Shown here in pieces: positions 37,851 through 51,267 of a DNA stretch of 64,000 nt (positions are counted from its first letter, which is position 1; each line of letters begins with the position of its first letter). This DNA is from Anoplopoma fimbria (Eukaryota > Chordata > Actinopteri > Perciformes > Anoplopomatidae). The notes beneath the pieces were generated by a model. It searched no databases, had not been told where the DNA came from, and was given only the letters and a program-made list of their open reading frames with translations. Location of the stretch: contig NC_072472.1 in NCBI RefSeq assembly GCF_027596085.1, positions 18,666,680 through 18,730,679 on the forward strand, read 5' to 3'. A program made the translations under genes and the position numbers.

Positions 37851-40800
37851 GTGAGTTAAAGGCTTTCTTAAGATATCAGTGTTGCAGCTGATTTCTGTCT
37901 TGCACTCTCCAGCACATTCACATATACATGCACAAACGCACACACACGCACAGACTCTTTGCACGCGCACACACAAACGCTCATCAATATACAAGTCAGT
38001 CACCAAATAATCTGCAGGGTTATAAATTTGCTACGTGTCGGGATTTCTCAACTAGGTTTTGAAAGCTGACGTATAGTGAAGTGAATTGCTTACTCCTTTT
38101 TATCCCATACTCGAACACTACCATGACCAAATGTCTAAAATGGGGAGCAAGTTCTTCGTCTCCCTTGGCCCCAATGTATGCAAATTCATCTGTGGGAAGC
38201 AGAGAAATAAACAGCGCTTTGTGTTGGCAGATTTTTTAAAACTTGCATTTTATAATGGAAAATTAGTGAAGTCATTTTCTGCATTAAAAGTGTTGACTCA
38301 GAGCGCCAGGCCTCTTTAATGGGAGTGCAAATGGGAGGCGTGCAGTCTGGAGGTGAGCAGCTGTACCTGACGCCTGCAACAGGGCCTTGGCTCCGTGGCG
38401 CCTCACTTAGACAGGCATGCCGGCAATTTCATGCCTTATTTAAGGACTTTACACATACTTTGTTTGCCGTGCCAGACATCATTCCCTCCACTGATAAGAC
38501 GGAATGGGGAATATCTGACGGGCTGCTCAGATCTCTGTAATATCTTTGTGAAATAGATTCAGGAATGGTAAGAAAGGAGGTCCAGCTGTGACCACCTGCA
38601 GATCAGACACATGCTAGATTTTTACCTGACCACAACATTATTTGACAGAAGAAATGGAATAGCACCTATTCATCAATGTGGGGGAACGTGAGTAGCATAC
38701 AAATGAGTTAAGCAACTATTGTCTGTTCGTTTTCCTAAAAATGGAATAATTTAGAAGTATAATGACCCATTCTTTCGGTAACTGATTGATATGGATGTGA
38801 ATCACATGACGACCACTGTGCATGATTGTTTTTGTGTGTAGCTTACATCTATGATGACATTCAGAATGAGAATTTATCCATCCTTCATGTTCTGTGAAAT
38901 CTAACTAAAAAGTTTATGATCTTCTCTAACTAAAAATAGTAAGAAGAGATTGAAAGGGAAAGGCACGATCAGTATTTATTCCGTAGAGGTAATTTTAGTT
39001 AAACATGGATTTTTTTAAATGTTTGCTGTTTAGGACAAATTAAGGGATATCACCTTCCCCGAGGCAGAATGTATGATCCTGTCCATGTTAACTCAATTTA
39101 AAGAGTTTGATAAAGCTGTATGATTAAAACAGCCTCCTCTGGGCTCGCTCAACTCTTGACAGGGTAATTGGAATTTTTTTAATGTATGAATCAAACTCCT
39201 TTTCCAAATTAAATAACCTCAGGCCAAATATTGACTGGTGTCCTTCCTTCCTTAGATGTGGAAAGCATCCTCAATTTAAGATCAAAGGCTTTTTTCTCAC
39301 TGTACAGAAACCCAGCGCTGAAACACTCCTATAAATAAATGGAGCTGCAGCCAGGCAGACTGGATCCAAGAGGCGTAAATTGTGGGCAGCATTTCAAGGC
39401 TTTTTTTTAACACCCAGGAAACCTCAGGGGTCCACTGTTAACAGGGGAAAAAAGTGGTTAGGCAATTGTCCAATTGTCAAGATAAAACAGTGATAAAACA
39501 TTGATCAGTGATGAAACACTGAATTAAGGGAGAAAACTCAATAAGATATACACAGACAAAAAAGAAACCAAAGCTGACATCCCTGCAGCTGAAACAGAGT
39601 TCAAGTGTAGAAAACAGAACCTAAAAGACAAGTGAAATATACGCAGCCATAGTTTAAAAAAACAACAATCAGTGCAGCCAGTTAGACTCAAAGCTGACAC
39701 CAGCTGAACGGCTGTTAAACAGTATCTGACAACTTAGCACTCCGGTCCCTGTGACACTCCCAATTAATTCCAACATTGATCACAAAGTGCCTTTGATATT
39801 GATCGTATGCAGTATGTTTCTATGTGTCTGCATTCGTGTGCCGTGAGTTGCTTACAAAACGATTCCATCATAGAACAGACATCATTACTATTTAATGCAC
39901 TTAGAGACCTTCACATATTACGGATGTAAATCAGATCATCCTCTGTCTGTCAAAAACTCGTCCATGCAATCGAGCACATATCAGAGCATTTCCTCAAAGG
40001 GCAAACCAAGACAGTGGTATTTATCTGTATTTAAACTAGTAATTAATGTGAAATTATTTTTCTGCGGACAACTAGCAGTTACCTAAAACCAGACTGAACA
40101 GTGTCAACAAATGTTTCTCTTACACGGTTAGTGAAGTCATATAGTTATTATTGTTATCCATTTCACAGTGTGACATGTATAAGGACATTCATTTATGCCA
40201 CAACAATGGAAGTGGCACAGTAGAGACAAAACACATCTGCTGACAACAAAGAGCATTAATGCAGTCGCAGTTGCTAATAACATAGGAGAAGAAGAATGCT
40301 GATGTTAACAATGCAGATTTCACTACTTTAATATAAATGCAAAAAAGGCTTGACAAATGATTTCTGAGGTAGAAAATTCAACTAAACTGAATAGAGTTCA
40401 GTTTGATTAGAAACTGTGTTTGGTTGCAAAAAATAAAAAGGCCTAAGGGCAACTTTAATTGCAGAACAAAAATCCAGGCAGCATTTGAGAAAATAAGCTG
40501 CGAGTTCGATATCATAAGCCCCAAAATCATTCATCTACAAATTTTTGGTTGCACTTATTGGGCTGAAATTTAGTTTTTTACAAGTACATAGAACTAATCC
40601 CTTAACACATTTTACATTTATGTTTGGCTAATACAGAATGCATTCATGCTGATAGAGTTACACAACTAGGATTGAGGTGTTGGGTAAAGATGTCTCTTCT
40701 GATTCTTGCTCAGTTCCAAGCTGTATTTTATATCTGCAGCTGTAATCACACACTGTTTACCTTTTGGCAGTGTCGTTACAGCATTATCCTCGAAATTAAG

Positions 40801-41649
40801 TTGGATATGAATTTCAAAGATGATGCTGCATACTGCGTTGTAGTGCCAATCAAGATTGCAGCAATGTTTTTCCGTAATTTCAGAGTTATAAATGTGTAAC
40901 AGTCATCAGTAAAATCACACATAACATTAACACATTTTCCTTCAGCTTCACATTTATTTGTTTGTTAGTAGGGTCCATCTCTTCCCAGAGACGAGAGACA
41001 CAATGATGCACAATGACTTGTGGCAGCCATTGTCTGTCTGATCCCATTGTGGCAAGCAGTGGTATTGTCAGTGTCAAATGAAAACAGAGAGGACTGTAAT
41101 GTATGCATGCAAATGTGACATGTGATATGCCAGTGTTGTCACATTTCACTTTTTCTGTGTGGATGTAAATATCCCCACTGTTTAAGACGAAGGCCCCTGG
41201 ACTTGTTGTCGTCGTATGATTTAGAAAGAAAATAATAGGAATATTTCTGGCACTTTCACTCTCGAGTTGCAGCCGAATCTCCATATTCATTTCCTGTCCC
41301 CGAAGTAAGCTCACTTATGAATTGTGCGTCGTCTTTGCTTTCACCAAAAAAATACTTTGCACACATCCCCGACATGCTTCCTAAAAAGATGCAAAAAAAC
41401 TCTGATGAACCCTGTTTCCCAGAGTAGTGTTAATCAAGCTGATTGACATATTTGCATAATTGAGTTTAACTTACTGAAAAAGGGGAACACAGTTAGCAAC
41501 ATGCTAAACCTATCCTGCGCTAACAGGCTACGTAAAGGGTAGATTCGGCAAAATTACATTCCAAAACATATTATTTCACTTACTGAACATCTTCTGGTAT
41601 CTAGCGATGCAGATCATTTTAGCTTAATTTGCCTAGGTTTAAAGATATC

Positions 41650-41745
41650 AGCCTCTGAGATTTATGCTGCAACCCTGATGCAATGGAGGTGAGAATTAGG
41701 TGAGAACATATCGTATTGCAGTTTGGGCGAACCAACCCTTTAACA
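41650..41745. repeat. Possible DNA-element fragment (TTTGGGTGAACTAACCCTTTAA type)
   Basis: The segment ATGCTGCAACCCTGATGCAA then TGGAGGTGAGAATTAGGTGA ends in GCAGTTTGGGCGAACCAACC then CTTTAAC. The end is a degenerate form of a terminus (TTTGGGTGAACTA.CCCTTTAA) found in many fish non-autonomous DNA elements. The other terminus was not found. Confidence 0.4.
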
Positions 41746-43502
41746 GCTGCCGTATCATATGCTGTTAAAGTGAAATGACAAAATTGGCAGGTACCCTGTA
41801 TAACTCTGTCAGATAGCTTTAGAGTGATGTCAGGGTGGTACATATTTGGGAGTGTTGGTATCAGTATCACTTAGGCTGAGCTAAGGAAGGTAGTTGACAT
41901 GTCAGTTCATTTTCCGCTGTTGAACACACACACGGCTGCCTGTGAACATACAGCTGTGGGATCATTGTGCATCTTAGCTATTGTGATGTTTAACCTTCCC
42001 TCTATGTCAGTCCAACCATAAATGAAATACTGCTTTTGAGAAATGTCCGCTTTGGCGCAAAGAAAACTTGAAAGTATCAGTGACTATTAAACAACGTTAA
42101 CACTGCTCTGCTCATGCTGGATGGCAGCTGGGGCAAGAATCAAAGCACGCGAACACAGCACACAGAGCTCGACTTAAATTATCAGACTTCAGAGCTAACG
42201 TTTATCAGGCTACAAAGAGCAAACTATAATTGAAAGCATCTTTGAATCAAAATGAGGTACAAAAGGACTTCCCTTTGATTCCTATCAGACATTAAAGAGT
42301 GCGCCATTCCCGAGCTGCTGCAGTTGAAAACGATTGGACAGCACTGATTTGCAGATAGCTTCAAACGAGGAAAAATTCAAAAGTTTTGTTGAAATTAAGA
42401 ACCTCGGCTCATTGAGCGGTAGTAGGATTGAGAAATGTGTCTCTTCTCGTTTTGAGCTGACAGACATCAGCTTTACTGCGTCTGGTAAATTTCTCTCTTA
42501 AACTTTAAGTAGGCCTAATTGTTGCCACCTTTAGAGAAGCTGCATTCGTTTCACACTCATTGAATTCATGGCATGTCTGTTTTATTATTGGAATACATTA
42601 TGATTAGATGAAGAGATCCAACCTTCAGTAAGAGAATCATATTTTTCATGGGTTTTTTTTACTTTCTTTTTTTTTTATTCGTTTTTATAAGTAGGTACCA
42701 AATGGATTTAATAGGATGCTATTTTTTTCTTGCTTTAACCCAAAATGTAGGTGTGAGTTTTGCTAGGTACTGAGAAAACAGGAGCTGACAAGGCACAGGG
42801 AACATTACTGTACATTATTCTCATTTCTATGCAACCGTCTAATTAGCATTAGCGAGCTGATAAATGTGCCATTGTATTATTCAACTCACAGCCCCCCAGG
42901 GGAACATCCCAAGATGTGCCGCATTTAAAGCATGAGGTGTCTCGTTTGGAGGACCTCGCATGATTAAGGCGTCGAAAAGCCACATTTAAAGCAGCGTCTT
43001 ACTCGATCACGGCCTTACAATGCATTGAACTGTTGTCGTTTTTTAAGACTGTATAAAGTGAAAGGTCCTTGTGTTCACTGTGCATATTAAAATGCAAATG
43101 GCTCGAAAGAAAATAGCAATAAGTGCAAGTTAAGAGTATGCACTGTAATTTATGTACAGTGTAGTTCCTGCCAGTGGTGGTGGCAAATATGGAAGCAAGG
43201 TTTTAAGAGTGGTGGTACACTCCATTGTGTGTATGATGTATATATATGAATAGGAGGCTTGTCTGTACGAGGGGAAATGTAATTAAAAAAGCAAATGTAG
43301 TGTGCATATGTGCATTATGCATGCGAATAAGCTGTACAAGTGAACATCAGAAGCAGAGGGAGACACCCCTGATGCATTCATATTGTACTTTCTATTGTCA
43401 ACCAGTCTTGTATCCGTTCCCTTCATTACGCGCACATGAATGCACAGTGGAACGCACACTAACACACACACACACACACAACGATACGCAGACATTCTGT
43501 AT

Positions 43503-43620
43503 TTATACAAAGGCTGAGATGTGTATGAAGGGAAGAGGCAGAGGTGGAGGGACTTAACCAGGAGCTTCTCTCCGCTCTCCCATCTTCCTGTGCGACTCGC
43601 TGCCTCCACAGCCGTGCCCT
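43503..43620 (+). repeat. Member of a diverged repeat pair with 46262-46378
   Basis: This block (TGTATGAAGGGAAGAGGCAG, GGGACTTAACCAGGA, CTGCCTCCACAGCCGTGCC) aligns in order with 46262-46378 (CGTATGAAGGCAAAGGAGGT, GGGACTTTACCAGGG, CTGTCTCCACAGCAGTGCT). Both lie next to CA repeats. A short duplicated or interspersed element is likely, although it is of no family I recognise. Confidence 0.45.
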
Positions 43621-45226
43621 CAGAGCCTCCCCCGGCATAAATGACCATTATGGCTCCATTAGGGGCCGCTGGTAGGAGGTCATTATGCTACAGTGAAAAA
43701 AACAGGGATGAAGATGTCAGTGGGGTCCCATCAGGGGAGAGACACAGACTGAGTGAGAGAAAGACATAACACTCCGTCATCCAGCTCCTCCAGATGTCAT
43801 GACAGACAAACAGCAATCCAGGTCCAGTGAGTCAGCCTCTTAAGTAGCAAAAGAATGGAGAGAAAGGATGATTAAGTAGGGGGAGAGGACAGCGGTAAGT
43901 GTAGCAATCGGCAATGAGAACTGAAGGGTTACCAGTTAAATTAACACTATCCTTTTAAAACTATATGTATATTTGTATATATTCTAATAACCAGTGTTTG
44001 TGTTGTGTTGTGTTTGGGTAGGGGAGTTGGATCGATTGTGTTTTACTTGTCTTGTTGCTGCATCCTTTTTCTTGTCATACGCCTCATCAGTGTCGGATCT
44101 GTATGTCGGTCAGCTATGAAGTGTGGGATAGCACCACGGTAGCCCGGTCCAACCCTCTGTATCTCCAAATCCACCGACCAACCATGCCTGAGACAAAACC
44201 ACACACAGCATCATATCTAAGTGATAGAAAAAGCCATTTCAGAAGGCTTGAAACAATTTATTTTTCTGTGTGGATGTTAACAGGACTCAACTCCAACATG
44301 TGCTTCTGGAATCCAGCAAGACCTCCCACTCGCAAAAGATGAGGGGTTTGGCTGCCATAACCGCCCACATGTCTGTCCTTGTTGAGTTTGTTGATTCAAG
44401 TTACTTAACTCTTACTTGCTTGTGGGATAGTACAGCTGGTTGTTATACATGTTGCACATTAATGCATGATTTGAAGGCAATGAAAAAGGTTACACTTTTT
44501 GAAAAACATTTTTTTTTTTTTTAAACTCACGAACCAGGACTTCAGGCTGTCAGATGTTAGAGAACCAGGATAATGGAACCAAAAACAAACACCAACGAAC
44601 AGGAATTATAAGGCTGTCAGAATATTTTCAGCCAGCAAATGATCACTCAGTTTGAGAATGTATGTATCCATGTTATAATATTAAAAAGAACAAGATGAAG
44701 ATTACAGATACAGGACACGGAGTCGCAGATGTTGCATGGGTTGGAGTTGGACCTATAAAATGTTCATGTTGCTCTATGCAACTGTAAATAACATCGGCTA
44801 ACCTTTTGACCCCTTTTTTTCCTGTAGGAGAAGGATGTTAAGATATAGAGAGCAGCTGTCCTCTCAGGAGGTGGGCTATATGGAAAGAGAGCTGCTGACC
44901 TGTGCAAATGGTATGATAGTGACTGTTCCTGGCGCCTGAATGCCCCTCTAAACTGGGGCAGAGCTAACCAAGCATATGATAAATGCACCAGAGGTCACGC
45001 TCAGGGCATAAGCCTGTACCACCAGTTAGCCTCCCAGGGTTTAGCAACCTTCTGCTGTTGGATGGAAAGGTGTTGTTGTGGACTATATGGAGATATGAAC
45101 TTTTCAGAGCAAATGTGTTGCTTCTGCAAGGCTAGGGGTTCAGGACAAGAAGATAGTGTAGTGATGAGTCTGGTCTCATAAGACAAAGCTCTGCTGTGGA
45201 GCCAAAGTGAACATGAGAAAGAGTTA

Positions 45227-45246
45227 ACACCATGTTAACATGGTGT
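45227..45246. other. Perfect 20-bp palindrome
   Basis: ACACCATGTTAACATGGTGT equals its own reverse complement with no loop. It contains a GTTAAC centre. A homodimeric DNA-binding protein site is possible but unproven. Confidence 0.9.
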
Positions 45247-46183
45247 GAAAGAAAACTCTTGCAGCTCTTTTCATAGAAAAGGTCCTCAGGCGGCAAAGTC
45301 TTTTCTTTAACACTTCTTTGCAATGTTGCCATCAAAGATGAACTAAAAATGTATTTACATGCAGCTTAGAGTCTGATTTCAAGAATTCTGCTTCGTTCAT
45401 TTCAGCACAGTCGTCTCCAAATGCAGATGTGCACACTGGCCTTGCTCCAGTGCCACTGCATCCTGGTGGATCCAGATTAGATCGACGTTAACCCGAGTAT
45501 CCCACTAATTAAAAGTGTGGAAGATGCCGTTCCAAACTTTCTGTCCAATGGAACTCTCTTCTTGCTGGCTACAGCCCATTGCTTCCTATGTGGATGATGA
45601 TGTAGTCTGGGACACACTGTGTGGTCATTATCATCGGATCTGAAGCTCTCTTATGTATTCAGACGTCTTATATTTCCCATTTCAGCACAATAAGTACACC
45701 GCCTCTTGGCTACAGGGCTGGAGCAGGTGTGAAAAAAATCACTGGCCTGAGGCTGATGAGGAGCTTACCTGTGTCCTGGGTGCTTGCAACAATGTCCTCC
45801 ATAAGTATATTTGTGTTTTTACTGCACTCATGAGACGCGGCGGCGGCGATGGCGACACACACAGTAGTGCCATCAGTAGAACGGGTCTCTACTGAGCTAG
45901 AGTTACACAGCAGATTGTTCCTCAGATCCTGTGACCATTTCTCTACAAGCTGGGTGAGCCGTGACCCCAGCAAGTGGTCCCACAGGCCGGACTGAGTGCT
46001 ACAGGGCTGGAAGCAGATGGCCCTCCTGATGCCACACTGACTCACAGATTGACTTTAATTGCCCGGGCTGATCATTAGCCCAATGGGTCTGTGGAGGCCG
46101 GTGCACTCCATGAGTCGCAGGGCCTTAAAATAGGGCCTGACGAGGAGCGTCGCGACCTCACACACTCCAATGACCTCGCACAA

Positions 46184-46187
<4 letters not shown>

Positions 46188-46217
<30 letters not shown>
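46188..46217. repeat. (CT)n microsatellite, 15 units
   Basis: A perfect 30-bp CT run located 157 bp before a long CA run. Confidence 0.97.
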
Positions 46218-46220
<3 letters not shown>

Positions 46221-46261
46221 CACACTCTGGACACAGGCATAAAAACGGACACAATCAAAGA

Positions 46262-46370
46262 CTCTTCAAGGCAGCGTATGAAGGCAAAGGAGGTGAAGGG
46301 ACTTTACCAGGGCCCTCTCTCTCTGCTTTCCTGTCTGCCTCTCTGACTCACTGTCTCCACAGCAGTGCTG

Positions 46371-46378
<8 letters not shown>
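46262..46378 (+). repeat. Member of a diverged repeat pair with 43503-43620
   Basis: It is the second copy of the pair described at 43503. The conserved landmarks are a GTATGAAGG start, GGGACTT.ACCAGG in the middle, a CT-rich run, and CTCCACAGC.GTGC at the end. The 89-bp CA microsatellite starts at its 3' edge. Confidence 0.45.

Positions 46379-46463
<85 letters not shown>
46375..46463. repeat. (CA)n microsatellite
   Basis: A perfect 89-bp CA run bordering the repeat copy at 46262-46378. Confidence 0.98.
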
Positions 46464-46465
<2 letters not shown>

Positions 46466-47601
46466 ACCCTTGCACATGCAGACACTCTGAGCTCCCCAGG
46501 CCATGACTCCAGTCCCGGTGACAGTAGTGAGTGTGTTGCTCTGACGTCAGTGGACAGCACTGTATGTCACGCCCTGTCTACTTCTGCGTGTGCAGTCATC
46601 GAGCTGGACTGCTCTCAGATCAGCTCTGCTCTCTCACAAACAGTCCCAAAAATCTGTTTTACTTGCATTTGCTTTAGTGTTAGATGGAGACACTATAAGC
46701 TGCAAATGTGCTGTATTAGTTTTCCAAAAGAGGCCGTGGATAGATTCAACAGGTGTAGCAGCACTCCACCCTCAGTGCTTTTTACAGGAGCAGTGGTTTT
46801 GTTTATTTTATGTTTTGTGGTCATGTTTTTTATTTTTATTTGGAGAGTGTGCTGGTCTGTCTGCACGCTCACATGCACACAAATGCGGACACGTGCATAT
46901 ACACGTGCGCCTCCTCGGGTGCATGAGCACCTGTCTCTGCAAAAAACCAACCACTGCACTCTGACACGGGCGACGGTGAAAGCCTGGCTATTTTTCCCCA
47001 AAGTGGAAGAGAAGGCTCACCTCATTTGCCCGGGTCTTAACTCACCCTAGGACAGCAGACACATCCTCTCACACTGAAGCAGGCAAACAGTCTGCCATGG
47101 AGACCCACCGTCTAGGTTCCTGTGGTGGGGAAGATGAGCTGCTGCAAGAGGCAGAGTGGCAACGCTAAAGCTCATTATGTCCCAACTGTTGAGCCGCTGG
47201 TCTAGAAATGAAACGTGAGCTGCCCTGCCTCGTACATGGCTTGTACCTTTGGACACTGGTGGCGAGCAGCAGGAGGACAGAAAAAGGAGCACAGACATGG
47301 AAGTGGGCAGAGGAGTACAATGTGTGTGTCTGTGCAGGGGCGTGGGTCTTTATTCACAGGAGAATTTGAGCGTCAAACAGCTCATTTTCTACCTTTCTGG
47401 GGAATTTTTCTGCATCAATTTATGGTGGAGATGTCTTTTGTTATGTAAAAGAAATACAAAATACAGGCTCGTGGTGACAATTTAAAATATAAGATTGTAT
47501 TGCTTTCAAATATTTATTCTCCTGTAGATCAACTGTAGTTATTTAATGTTATCCCAACACATGTAGGCAGGATTTAAGTAACTTCTCATAATGTGCATGT
47601 G

Positions 47602-47626
47602 TATCATTGACCTCATGTCAATGATA
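47602..47626. other. 10-bp inverted repeat with 5-nt loop
   Basis: TATCATTGAC (47602-47611) and GTCAATGATA (47617-47626) are perfect reverse complements around CTCAT. It is an AT-rich, modest hairpin with no obvious function. Confidence 0.8.
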
Positions 47627-48052
47627 AATTAATACATTTTTATTAAATTATTTGCATACATGTTTCAGAATATGATATAAGATTATTGCATTTTCCGCTT
47701 ATCCGCATTCTCTGAGAAGCAATCTATTCTATTATGAATTTATTCTTGAGTATTTCTTATTATTTTTCACAAAGTGGCCCTGATACTCCGTTTTAGTTAA
47801 CGGACTAGAATTCCGCCTTTTCAGCTAACTTCTTCTCTTGCTTATTAGCGGCTGTATTAGAGTAGATTTTGCTGTGTTCCCTCCAGTCCATCAGCCAGCT
47901 CTCCTTGCATGTGTTAAGCTTGAGCCTGAACATCACTCATTGCTTTTGAGGATGCATACTGCCCCCTACTTTACTGGAGGCATTGCTGCGTCTGTGAGTG
48001 GAGTCACATTCTAGCTGTCCTCTGCTACTTTCATGGTGTTATTTGGGGAAGC

Positions 48053-48076
48053 GGGGGGGGGGGGGGGGGGGGGGGG
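48053..48076. repeat. Poly-G run, 24 nt
   Basis: An uninterrupted run of 24 G on the plus strand. It can fold into a G-quadruplex and the length may be unreliable in an assembly. Confidence 0.9.
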
Positions 48077-49334
48077 AATAGACCTACGCCATTGTGCCTG
48101 TGAGACCATGCCCTGTCTGTCTGCTGCCTCTTGTTTTGATCCCACCCACTGTTCCAGACCTCCAGGCCCAGCGAGTTGGGTAGCTGCTAGGTGTCTACCC
48201 AGCTGCCCCCTCCTTTCCCTCTATCCTTCCATCTCTCCCTCCTGCTGACTGTACTAATAGCCCTCCAGTAGCTCTCATCTTCTCTTTCCCTAGTGCATGG
48301 ACACATGCATATGCATATGAGCATGTGTACATAACCATGATCATAGTGCACAGCCCTCTGCATGCACACCTCTACTCTATTTGGAAACATTGTTTTTCAG
48401 CTCCAGTAATCAAGTGGATGCCAATGTTGCAGTGCTATTTTTGGGTCAGACCACATGTTACCCTACTTGCCCCTGGTATCTGGAGCAGTGGTAGATTGTG
48501 TAACTGCAGTGCATGGAGCTGCCTGAAATATAATGGAGTCTGTCAGTGTTTAAACTTGGCTATGAAATCATATTCATGAAATAGTGTCTGCAAAGCTGCC
48601 TCGTATTATTACCAAAGGTAATGCGCTGTATTTTATTTTCACTCTACATTAGTTATTCCTACAAAAGCAAGCTGGCAGCGATCAGTGCAAATCCACAAAC
48701 ACATATTTAACTTGAATGGTGAAATGACGCTTAATGCAGTCGCTTTCATTTGAGAAAACCTGAAATTACCCCCTTCATCATTCATCTGTCCCCTCCACTA
48801 CCACCCTCAGGACTGGGAGATGGGCATTAAAATGCATAAAGAATTAAGGCTGTTTACTTGGACGCTAATGAGAGGAGGCTTAAGTAGTCTAGTTTAATTA
48901 GTATGATTGACTCCATTGGGACCACACATAACAACTGATTTTGCTCAGAGCTCACAGGACCTTTTCAAACTCTGAGTGTCAGGACTGATGTCAGAGGAGA
49001 TTGGACTGCAGAGACATGTTGCCTTTGCTGATCCCAGGTTGGAAGAGAGCACTGCAGTTAAATGCACTGAAGCAGACCATTACATAAGCACCACTGCAAG
49101 GTCAGACATCTGTGTCCTCCCTGTCTGTCTCCCTCTATTTAAGTCACAATCACGAAACAGCCTTGAATATTAGGTTGTGAACCAAGAACCCTGTCCCATT
49201 TGCAAACCAGTGTCTTGCTGTTTCCACAAACGAATGGATATAAATGTTTTTTGCCTTATCTATTCTGGCAGATTCCCTCTCTCTTTTTTTTTTCTACGCC
49301 TTACTGTTTCACTCTCCATTCCTTTTTCTTTATC

Positions 49335-49339
49335 GTGCG

Positions 49340-49381
<42 letters not shown>
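49335..49381. repeat. (TG)n microsatellite with CG interruptions at its start
   Basis: A 47-bp TG run, with two TGCG interruptions in its first part. Confidence 0.95.
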
Positions 49382-49383
<2 letters not shown>

Positions 49384-49904
49384 ACTGAGAGGTATTTTGA
49401 GGCTTGTGTGGAGGCAGAACGTGTTAAGATCAGTTCTGCAACATAGGAGCCGTTTACTTTTTACTGAAGTGCATGGGAAGGCGCACAAAGAAAGAGGTCG
49501 AAAGTGCGGCTGCACTTCAATAAAGAGCCTAGTTTGTCCTCTTTGATGCTATGCCGCCATGCACTTCAGCTACAAAGAAACGGCGCTCTTGTCACTGAGA
49601 ATTGAAGTAAAAGACACTGAGCTTTTTCCCTGAGCTCTCTACGCCGCATCACAACATCACAGTCACTCACTCACTGTGTACAGCTGTGTGATGTGTGTGC
49701 AGAGCTGGCAGTTTCCCAGGCTGGAGTTATTTTCCAAGCTGAAGGTATTGTGAGCAAAATTATAATAAAAAAGAAATGTTTTTTCCATTAATTCTAATTT
49801 ACAATTGATTCTTTTGGAGCTATTTTTTATGTAGCCAGTATACATAATGCAATATAGAAACTGGTAAGGCAATCTGCAATTCAATATGCCGATTTTTGAC
49901 AGAC

Positions 49905-50060
49905 AACGAGACTGCTCTTCAGCTGAAGGGCTCTGGGTCGAGCCCCCACTTCAGCAAGAATCCACCCTGCTGAAGAGCCCTTGAGCAAATCACTCAGTGC
50001 CTACTAGCTCCAGCGAGGCTGGTCCGTATAGCTCAACCAAACCTCACCTCTGACCTTCCT
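49905..50060 (+). repeat. tRNA-SINE-like fragment
   Basis: The segment contains GGGTCGAGCCCC, a degenerate RNA polymerase III B box (GGTTCGANNCC), inside CTGAAGGGCTCTGGGTCGAG. It is followed by CTGCTGAAGAGCCCTTGAGC and AAATCACTCAGTGCC, a motif order common in fish tRNA-derived SINEs. A convincing A box is not visible, so the copy may be 5' truncated. Confidence 0.5.
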
Positions 50061-51267
50061 GCGAAGAAAGCCACAGGAATCCCATTATATGTTTTTCCAT
50101 CTGCAGCATGGTGGCTTCACTAGACCCACCGCTCACGTGTTTGTGTGTTGCGCATGAATTCAGAATGCGCTGCAATGGTTACGACAGAACAGAAGATTTG
50201 ACTCAGTGTGTCAAACTAATTTTAGAACATGATGATGTCTTGTAAAGGGGGAGAGCAGTTCTCCTGCAGCATGGTGGATTTTTTTTTGTTCTCTGTGCGT
50301 CTGAAAGCTTACCCAGTTTAAATTTTACCAAGTGTATCTCCTTCGCGGCCTCATCATGTTGTTCAAAGGTATAAGATACGTGGGCAATTACTGCCATAAA
50401 GCCAGGCTTTGCTGAGCTCCAGGCTCACTCCACTTCTGTAATTGACTTTTTCTCCCTCCCGATCTGAAGCCACAAAGTCTTAATGGCAAAGGATCAGTGT
50501 GCCAAATGGTTTCATTACATACAGAAACCATTACCTTTAGCACAAAAGAACCGAGCATAGGCAAAGGGGACACAACACATACACACCGATCCCACACATA
50601 CACACACATACGGTAGTGAAGTCGTGTTTGATCATATCAGTCAAAAAAATGGACCATTCCTCTCATACTGTAGAGGTTAGGGGTCTTGGTGTTGTAGAGC
50701 CAATATGTTAGAGCACTACCGACAATGTTACCTGCGGTATGTTTCAAGCCCATAAATGGCATGCCAAAACCTGGCTCATAGTATGAGAAGGTGCATGTGG
50801 TCAGTTGTTACGATAAATACAGCTGACTAGTTGACGTGAGCAGCTGTTGTATTAACCAACGCATCAACCCTTTTCTCTGCAACAGTACGTCCTGATACTG
50901 GGAATTCATAATGAACAGCAGCTCAATAGGTGCTGGACAGAATATTGTACATCTGCTGCATTTGTATTCCTTTAATGGCATGTAACTCCATTGCTAAAAT
51001 GACCAAATTGACGGTCATAAACTTTGATGTTTCAGGGAAAGTGTTACATTATTTAAGTGCTATATTATCATTTTATTGTCATAGTTGCTGCTACAGACTG
51101 TCTCAGTATGTCATATTTGCACAAAGAATTACACTGAATGCCCTGATTGAAGGTGTATTCAAGCAGTTTAGTTTTGCACTTGAAGTTAAGGGACTCACAA
51201 GACACAGACTTTAAGTAAGAATGGTGAAAATCGATGCATCAGACATCAAGATATTCTGATTGTATTC

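Noticed and set aside
40886..41314. 142-codon open frame, minus strand
   Set aside because: No domain, no codon pattern or splice-site context, and no similarity I can recognise.
46091..47050. Longest open frame, 319 codons, plus strand
   Set aside because: It runs through the CT and CA microsatellites (Ser-Leu and Thr-His repeats), has no recognisable domain, and overlaps a repeat copy. The length comes from the stop-free dinucleotide arrays.
49905..49960. Functional tRNA gene
   Set aside because: Only a degenerate B box is visible, with no A box or cloverleaf; it fits a SINE fragment better.
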